Shown here: one piece after another, positions 56,631 to 64,000 of the stretch
Position numbering within the stretch: position 1 is the first letter of the stretch
How the letters are laid out: each line of letters begins with the position of its first letter
Made by a program: the position numbers and the translations under genes
Notes under the pieces: model-generated
The model's database searches: none
Seen by the model: the letters and a program-made list of their open reading frames with translations, nothing else
Told to the model about the DNA's origin: nothing
Source: Liolophura sinensis
Taxonomy: Eukaryota > Mollusca > Polyplacophora > Chitonida > Chitonidae
NCBI RefSeq assembly: GCF_032854445.1
Contig: NC_088299.1
Location: forward strand, 16,237,608-16,301,607
Direction of reading: 5' to 3'
Length of the DNA: 64,000 nucleotides

Positions 56631-59600
56631 TTACCTATTCCAGCCATAGCGAGTCACCATCCTTTCAAATGCAGTTTTGGCCTCCGTCTCATCATAGGCT
56701 CTGTCAGGGTTAGAATCTAGAGAAGCGTTTGGGTCACTCAAAATCTCACAACGGATCTGGATTAAAATACTCTGAAATTAACAATATTATTCATTAAGAA
56801 AGGAATTACATGCATAAAGGAATGAAATGAATAATAGGTAATGCAAATAAAGATAAAATCACAGAAAATATTGATTTTTTTTTTTTGATTGGTGTTTTAC
56901 GCCATACTCAAGAATATTTCACTTATACGACGGGGTCCAGCATTATGGTGGGTGGAAACCGGGCTCTGGAAACTCACGACCATCCGCAGGTTGCTGGCAG
57001 ACCTTCCCACTTACGGCCAGAGAGGAAGCCAGCATGAGCTGGACTTGAACTCACAGCGACCGCAGAAAATATTGAAATATCATCATTTATATACAGATTA
57101 TCTGATCTGGTCAACCAAGTTTGGATTTCATCTGAACATTGTTTAACGCAACACAATTTTCACTCACATTATGGCGGTAAATTTTGTGGCTGAGCAAGTG
57201 CCTGGCATAAACCACTGGCCTTTAGCATGTTACTGATGAACTTTACCATGTGTGACATACAGACCTGCCAGCCAAATCTGTGGAAGACAGGTGGTCTTCA
57301 TCAAAGCTAACACTGCAAAAATGCCCTCTTGAACACTATCAAATGAATTTCACAAAGGTTTCTTTAACAGTGAAAGTGGAATTCTAGACATTCCTTTTCC
57401 AAGGCCAGGGTTGACACCTAGCCCTGTGTCCCTCTTGCACCTTAGTATTGTTCCATGTTTGTATCCACCGTGGGTTAGATGACAACTCTGAACAGTATGT
57501 GCATACATCAACATACAATTAAAGGGAAAGGAACGGTAAAAAACCATTCAAAATTATGACTCAAAATACCTATTTCTATAAATTTTGTTTTCATAGTCCC
57601 ATACTGTGACTGGTTGGTTGGCAAAAAGGACCATATGGACAATGTTTGAATGCTGGTCATGATCTCACAATTATTTCTTCACTTTCATGCTCAGCTCTGA
57701 ATGCAATTCTTGTGAAGTGTACTATATACCTGTGCATGAAATTACACCTCTGACTCAATATCTGTTTGACGTCCAGAAAAATATTGCTGCATGTGATATC
57801 CTTGTTGACACACATTATCAATATGGCAAATAAAGTCCACCATACAATACAATCACATGATTCCACCAACAAGTTACAAAAACTGAAAACAACAAAGTAA
57901 AAAAGGTGGTTTGAAATCCAGTTTTCAACATTTTTCTACTAAAGCTTACTTCATTTCTGCACTTTCTTTCTCTTAAAAACAGGATAATTTATTCATATGA
58001 TCCACTGATCTATTTAATTCTGCGATCAAGTTGCGAATGAAATCAACTCGACTATTCTGGCAACAAACACATGCTAATGTGTCATAGGTAACACGTAAAT
58101 CTGTCACACTCACCTCTATATCATTAGTCGGCCTCCAGCCTGACCTGGTTAACATCTCCATACAAATGCTCCCTCCCACAGTCACATGACCTGAAAAAAC
58201 CAATCAGAAACATGCAAATATTGTTTGTCACATTTTTTTTACTAATGTTATTCTTCCTTGATAGCAATACATGGCCATGCATATCATCACACATACACGT
58301 ACTTGTAAGAATACAAGGAAGTTATACATGTAAATGGAGGAGCTTATACATGGAACTAAAATGTGGCCCACAAAAATAACTGCATATTACCAGTTCCTCT
58401 CAGATGTAAACATACGACTACCTGGATTGTATAAAACACTATTCAAACAAATAAAGACTTGAATACTGACAATAACACAGCTATCATCTGGTGTCTACCG
58501 AACAGTCGAAGGAATAATCCAACCACCCATGGACAAAATATACTCATCCAACTGCCCATAGGCAAAATACACTCAACCAACTACCCATAGACAAAATACA
58601 CCAGTCCAACCACCCATAGACAAACTGCATCTATCCAACCACCCATGGACAAAATACACTCATATAACCACCCCAGACAAAATACACTCTTTCAACCACC
58701 AACTGACAAAATATACTCATCTGACAACGTATTCAACCATGCATGGACTTAACACACCCAACTAACCACCCATGGCAAAGTACACCCATCCAAAACTTCC
58801 ATGGACAAAATACACTCATCTAACCACCCATGGACAAAATACATCCATCAAACCACCTAAGGGCAAAATGCACTCATCTAACCACCCATGGACAAAATAT
58901 ATTCATCCAACCACCCACTGCCAAAATACACTCATCTAAACACCCACTGACAAAATACACCCAACTAACCACCCATGGACAAAATATACTAATATCACCA
59001 CCCACAGACAAAATACACTCATATTACCACAACATGTTCAACACACATGGACTTAAAAAACTCAACATTAAACTAACCAGAGGTGGAAAAATACACCCAT
59101 TCAAACATCCTTGGACAAAATACACTCATCCAACTGGTCATAGACAAAATACACCAGCCTAACCACCCATGGACAAATTGCATCTATCCAACCACCCATG
59201 GACAAAATACATTCATCCAACCACCCGCAGACAAAATACACTCATCCAAGCACCCATGGACAAAATACACTCATCCAACCCCCCATGGACAAAATACACA
59301 ACCAACTACCCATAGACAAAATACACCAGTCCCACCACCCATAGACAAATTGCATCTATCCAACCACCCATGGACAAAATACACTCATATAACCCCCCAG
59401 ACAAAATACACTCTTTCAACCACCAACTGACAAAATATACTAATCTGACAACATATTCAAACACACATGGACTAAATACACTCAACTAACCACCCATGGC
59501 AAAGTACACCCATCCAAACATCCATGGACAAAATACACTCATCTAACCACCCGCTAACAAAATACACTCACCTAACCACCCATGGACAAAATACACTCAT

Positions 59601-61464
59601 CTAACCACCCACTAACAAAATACACTCACCTAACCACCCATGGACAAAATACACTCATTTAACCACCAACTGACAAAATATACTCATCTGACAACATATT
59701 CAACCACACATGGACTAAATGCACTCAACTAACCACCCATGGCAAAGTACACCCATCCACACATCCATGAACACAATAAGCTCATCTAACCACCTGCTAA
59801 AAAAATACACTCACCTAATCACCCATGGACAAAATACACTCATCTAACCACCCATGGACAAAATATACTCATATAACCACCCACAGACAAAATACACTCA
59901 TATAACCACCCACAGACAAAATACACCCATATAACAACCCACTGACCAAATACACTCATCTAACCACCCACTAACAAAATACATTCACCTAACCACCCAT
60001 GGACAAAATACACTTATCTAACCACCCATGGACAAAATATACTCATCCAGACACCCACTGCCAAAATACACCCATCTAACCACCCAATGACAAAATACAC
60101 CCATATAACCAAACACAGACAAAATACACTCATATAACCAACCACCAATGAACAAAGTACATTCATCTAACCACCCATGTACGCAAAACCCATAATGCCA
60201 CTGACCAAACTATCTGCTGGTAATCCACTACGTTTATCATTCCACCAATCAGTCACTCGCCTGTCTACTGACATATCTACCCACACCTATATGTACAGGC
60301 AAGCTCAGCTTTGTGCACGTACCTGTGAGGAATTTGAAGCGAGGCCTGATCACTCTGACAAATGGTGGACTCATTGGGTAATCAGACGGGAACTTCATCT
60401 CCATGGTTACAACAGGCTGAAAACAAACAGGTGTGCAGCATTTTATACATCCATCATTATCATACATACATATAGTATATAGATGTACACACACACACAC
60501 CTTTGTAATCGTGTTGTTTTGTATTGTCTGGTGAAATTAAGAGTGGCTAGCCCAGCTAGTCAGGGACCATCTGACTGAGGTCACTGTGAGTTCAAGTCCT
60601 CTCCGGGAATACATGCACACAAGAAAGTCTGACAGCAACCTGCAGACAGCCGTGGGCTTCCCTTGGACTCTGTTTTATGAGTTAAATATTTCTATGTACG
60701 GCATAAAACACCAATCAAACGAATAAATAAATTGAAATGATTAAGAAGTTTAATGATGATGATAATCTCCCCACTGCAGAACTACAGAATGGAGTTTGCA
60801 CTCAAACTTTTTATTCAAATATTTTCTTGATTTTGATCAATGTTTTTAGCATGGCATTTCAGTGAAAGAAAACTGCCAATGTTAATATCTGAATTGGCCT
60901 GCTACAAGCAGACAACATGATGATAATAACACCAATGATGTTTATAAACTCATGAAAACTAAAACACTAAAACTGAAACTCAATGCTCACACATGTGAGG
61001 AGACGGTAACGATCTATACCATATATCTGCCAGTGGCAGTGGACCACGGCAGAGAGGTGGTTTAGTAAACCAGTCATCCTACACATGTGCCCTACTTGAC
61101 TTTAAAATTTGACCACTAACAAGCATTTTTGGAGGCAAATAAACATAATGAGATATTACTTCAGGTGCTAAAATTTACATTTTCCAAGTTGAATGTCATC
61201 CCATCTTTCAAACACCTCTAAAAGTACCTTTCTAAAGTCAATAAAACTCCCAGAATCTGATCAAATGAGCACGTCATGGACGAAATTTTAGGTCATTTAG
61301 GGAACATTTTTTGAGTATTCGTACATAACCATTTATTAATTAATAATTAAATAAATGAGTGTACAAAGGTATTCCTGACTTACTTCTCTATTATACCTGA
61401 CAGCGTAGGCATGAAGATCTTTACCTAGCCGTGTGTCTTTAGGGATGTCTGTCAACTTCACATC
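56631..61464 (-). CDS. UBE2Q-type ubiquitin-conjugating enzyme (E2), 3' four exons
   Basis: E2 enzymes carry ubiquitin on an active-site cysteine and pass it to substrates. Minus-strand exons in coding order: 61464-61384, 60416-60323, 58190-58114, 56771-56631. All have GT-AG borders, and phases 0, 1 and 0 agree. The joined 129 codons run from DVKLTDIPKDTRL through MEMKFPSDYPMSPPFVRVIR and HVTVGGSICMEML to YGWNR and a stop (56631-56633). GGSICMEMLT matches the active-site block of UBE2Q/UBE2QL proteins (GGAICMELLT); the cysteine codon is at 58162-58164. There is no HPN motif, as in that family. The C-terminal NGW/YGW ending also fits. The N-terminal half of the UBC fold lies past 64000 or in unrecognised exons. 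All introns are rich in repeats. Family call strong; subtype less certain. Confidence 0.88.
56875..57062 (-). mobile_element. SINE family A in E2 last intron
   Basis: Reverse orientation with tail, body and part of the head. An exact 13-bp target duplication cagaaaatattga lies at 56862-56874 and 57063-57075. Same orientation as the host gene. Confidence 0.92.
57160..57320. repeat. Dispersed repeat fragment in E2 intron
   Basis: ggcctttagcatgttactga and the following words (aactttaccatgtg, ggaagacagg) resemble 24160-24240 (ggcatgttactgacgaactt, ggaagacagg). It is probably an older element shared with segment R. The rest of the 56772-58113 intron has no feature I recognise. Confidence 0.5.
58515..60175. 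repeat. 29-bp minisatellite in E2 intron
   Basis: About 55 copies of a 29-bp unit with the core aaccacccatggacaaaata and cactcatct. Blocks of variants (catggacttaa, ccatggcaaagtacaccc) recur at about 58735, 59040, 59460 and 59700, showing a higher-order period of several hundred bp. Confidence 0.93.
60540..60734 (+). mobile_element. SINE family A-like, diverged, E2 intron
   Basis: Head with tgtgagttcaagtcctctcc (B-box like), body cagcaacctgcagacagccg, and tail cataaaacaccaatcaaacg. Opposite orientation to the gene. 60735-61383 is plain intron. Confidence 0.8.
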
Positions 61465-62034
61465 CTGCACAAAGCAATATGAAGAATTCCTTTACTTATG
61501 TAAGAAAGGTACACTTTCAGTATTAATGTAAAGAACTTACAGAGCAACAGGACAAACATTTTGTTAATTTTAGCAAATCTACAGCAAAGAGATATTTGCA
61601 TCGAAGAAAATTCTGTTGTTCTTTAGTTCATTGCAGATTTAACACAAATGGCTACATTTTGGTACTGGAATCAGTGCAGCTTTCTGTAGCATCAAACTAG
61701 CCATGAACAGATTTGCCTTTGTACAAATAACACTTGTGGCACAAATGTACCTGATATGTCAAATTTCTGCTTTCTGTTGGCCAGACACAAAAACATTTTG
61801 CAGAAATCCTATGATGAGCAATACAAATTAGTGTATTTATTTTTACACTCAAACAACCAAAGAAGCAGGAAAAATCACCCAAATAAACAGGTTTTCATTC
61901 TTTGGAGAGCCGGAAATTCCATATTGACTTGCTGCATCTTTTGACAGATATTTCAAATCTACAACAGATTTCGTAAATAACAAATCAATATACATACATA
62001 TGGATATGAACAATCACTGAGCAATCTTTGCACA
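61465..62034 (-). other. Intron of the E2 gene, 5' side
   Basis: AT-rich, non-coding. The acceptor for the exon starting at 61464 (minus strand ...ttgctttgtgcag) lies at its left edge. I find no further exon before the 44-bp array. Confidence 0.5.
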
Positions 62035-64000
62035 GGAATGTGTTGTGACAGTGATTTACCTTTGAGCAATCTTTGTACAGCAACAGGATGTGAGGTGATT
62101 TATTTTTGAGCAATCTTTGTACAGCAACAGGATGTGACTTGAGTTACCTTTGAGCAATCTTTGTACAGCAACAGGATGTGACTTGAGTTACCTTTGAGCA
62201 ATCTTTGTACAGCAACAGGATGTGAGGTGATTTATTTTTGAGCAGTCTTGTACAGGAATGTGTTGTGAGAGTGATTTACCTTTAAGCAATCTTTGTACAG
62301 CAACAGGATGTGACTTGAGTTACCTTTAAGCAATCTTTGTCCACAACAGGATGTGACTTGAGTTACCTTTGAGCAATCTTTGTACAGCAACAGGATGTGA
62401 GGTGATTTATTTTTGAGCAATCTTGTACAGGAATGTGTTGTGAGAGTGATTTACCTTTAAGCAATCTTTGTACAGCAACAGGATGTGACTTGAGTTACCT
62501 TTGAGCAATCTTTGTACAGCAACAGGATGTGACTTGAGTTACCTTTGAGCAATCTTTGTACAGCAACAGGATGTGAGGTGATTTATTTTTGAGCAATCTT
62601 GCACAGGAATGTGTTGTGAGAGTGATTTACCTTTAAGCAATCTTTGTACAGCAACAGGATGTGACTTGAGTTACCTTTAAGCAATCTTTGTACAGCAACA
62701 GGATGTGACTTGAGTTACCTTTGTGCAATCTTTGTACAGCAACAGGATGTGACTTGAGTTACCTTTGTGCAATCTTTGTAAGCAACAGAATGTGACGTGA
62801 GTTACCTTTGAGCAATCTTTGTACAGCAACAGGATGTGACTTGAGTTACCTTTGAGCAATCTTTGTACAGCAACAGGATGTGAGGTGATTTATTTTTGAG
62901 CAGTCTTGTACAGGAATGTGTTTTGAGAGTGATTTACCTTTAAGCAATCTTTGTACAGCAACAGGATGTGAATTGAGTTACCTTTGTGCAATCTTCGTAC
63001 AGCAACAGGATGTGACTTGAGTTACCTTTGTGCAATCTTTGTATAGCAACATGATGTGACTTGAGTTACCTTTGTGCAATCTTTGTACAGCAACAGGATG
63101 TGACTTGAGTTACCTTTGTGCAATCTTTGTATAGCAACATGATGTGACTTGAGTTACCTTTGTGCAATCTTTGTACAGCAACAGGATGTGACTTGAGTTA
63201 CCTTTGTGCAATCTTTGTACAGCAACAGGATGTAACTTGAGTTACCTTTGTGCCATCTTTGTACAGCAATGATATGTGAGATGATTTACCTTTGAGCAAT
63301 CTTTGCACAGCAATGATATGTGAGGTGATTTACCTTTGAGCAATCTTTGTACAACAATAGATTGTGAGATGATTTACCTTTGAGCAATCTTTGCACAGCA
63401 ATGATATGTGAGGTGATTTACCTTTGAGCAATCTTTGTACAGCAACAGGATGTGACTTGAGTTACCTTTGTGCAATCTTTGTACAGCAACAGGATGTGAC
63501 TTGAGTTACCTTTGTGCAATCTTTGTACAGCAACAGGATGTGACTTGAGTTACCTTTGTGCCATCTTTGTACAGCAATGATATGTGAGATGATTTACCTT
63601 TGAGCAATCTTTGCACAGCAATGATACGTGAGGTGATTTACCTTTGAGCAATCTTTGCACAGCAACAGGATGTGACTTGAGTTACCTTTGTGCAATCTTT
63701 GTACAGCAACAGGATGTGACTTGAGTTACCTTTGTGTACTCTTTGTACAGCAACAGGAAGTGACTTGAGTTACCTTTGAGCAATCTTTGTACAACAACAG
63801 ATTGTGAGATGATTTACCTTTGAGCAATCTTTGCACAGCAATGATATGTGAGGTGATTTACCTTTGAGCAATCTTTGTACAGCAACAGGATGTGACTTGA
63901 GTTACCTTTGAGCAAACTTTGTACAACAATAGATTGTGAGATGATTTACCTTTGAGCAATCTTTGCACAGCAATGATATGTGAGGTGATTTACCTTTGAG
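62035..64000. repeat. 44-bp minisatellite running off the window
   Basis: About 44 copies of a 44-bp unit with the core gcaatctttgtacagcaaca and ggatgtgacttgagttacc. Variants (aggaatgtgttgtgagagtg; aatgatatgtgagatgattt) recur in a set order, giving a higher-order unit of about 176 bp in the left half. Lies in a 5' intron or flank of the E2 gene. Confidence 0.93.

Noticed and set aside
62035-64000. Hidden E2 exon ending KDCSK inside the 44-bp unit
   Set aside because: The donor-like word fits phase 0 with the next exon, but the residues do not match what the UBE2Q family has before that junction, and every unit repeats it.

Overview
The window is animal genomic DNA, most likely from a mollusc. 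It is AT-rich and gene-poor, genes have GT-AG introns, and it is crowded with tRNA-derived SINEs of a type I associate with gastropods and bivalves (head, body, then a tail ending near 'aaaacaccaatcaaataaat'). It also holds about twenty unrelated minisatellites. The lineage is an inference from repeat style and gene content, not from a marker gene.

Five host genes can be supported. (1) 625-1310 (+): last exon of an SLC10 (sodium/bile-acid cotransporter family) gene whose earlier exons lie before base 1. (2) 16595-19799 (+): a four-exon gene of unknown function, 563 codons, long disordered front and short basic helical tail; all three splice phases agree. (3) 28895-35103 (+): a complete three-exon SLC10 paralogue, 483 codons, with signal peptide and extracellular N-terminal domain. 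Genes 1 and 3 share the position and phase of the last intron and are tandem paralogues. (4) 47152-49776 (+): a Toll-like receptor with leucine-rich repeats, one membrane helix and a TIR domain, coded without an intron. A decayed copy of part of it may lie at 50480-50870. (5) 56631-61464 (-): four exons of a UBE2Q-type ubiquitin-conjugating enzyme; the 5' exons lie past the right edge.

The rest is repeats. Left third: broken Tc1/mariner pieces, a 2.7-kb structure with 400-bp inverted arms, a MITE-like hairpin, a reverse-transcriptase fossil, a LINE C-terminal fragment and several minisatellites. Middle: three diverged copies of one long non-coding segment (about 24.2-27.2, 37.4-38.1 and 43.3-44.3 kb) and a pair of sister 38-bp minisatellites. 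Right third: the ubiquitin enzyme gene has a 24-bp array at its stop codon, a 29-bp array in an intron and a 44-bp array on its 5' side. Many SINEs have clear target-site duplications, so they can be delimited to the base.

The genes do not form a pathway. The most unusual features are the minisatellite that appears to have grown out of the stop-codon region of the E2 gene, the TIR domain lacking the usual BB-loop proline, the unknown four-exon gene, and the sheer number of independent minisatellites. Several long open frames (up to about 400 codons) lie wholly in minisatellites and should not be taken as genes.
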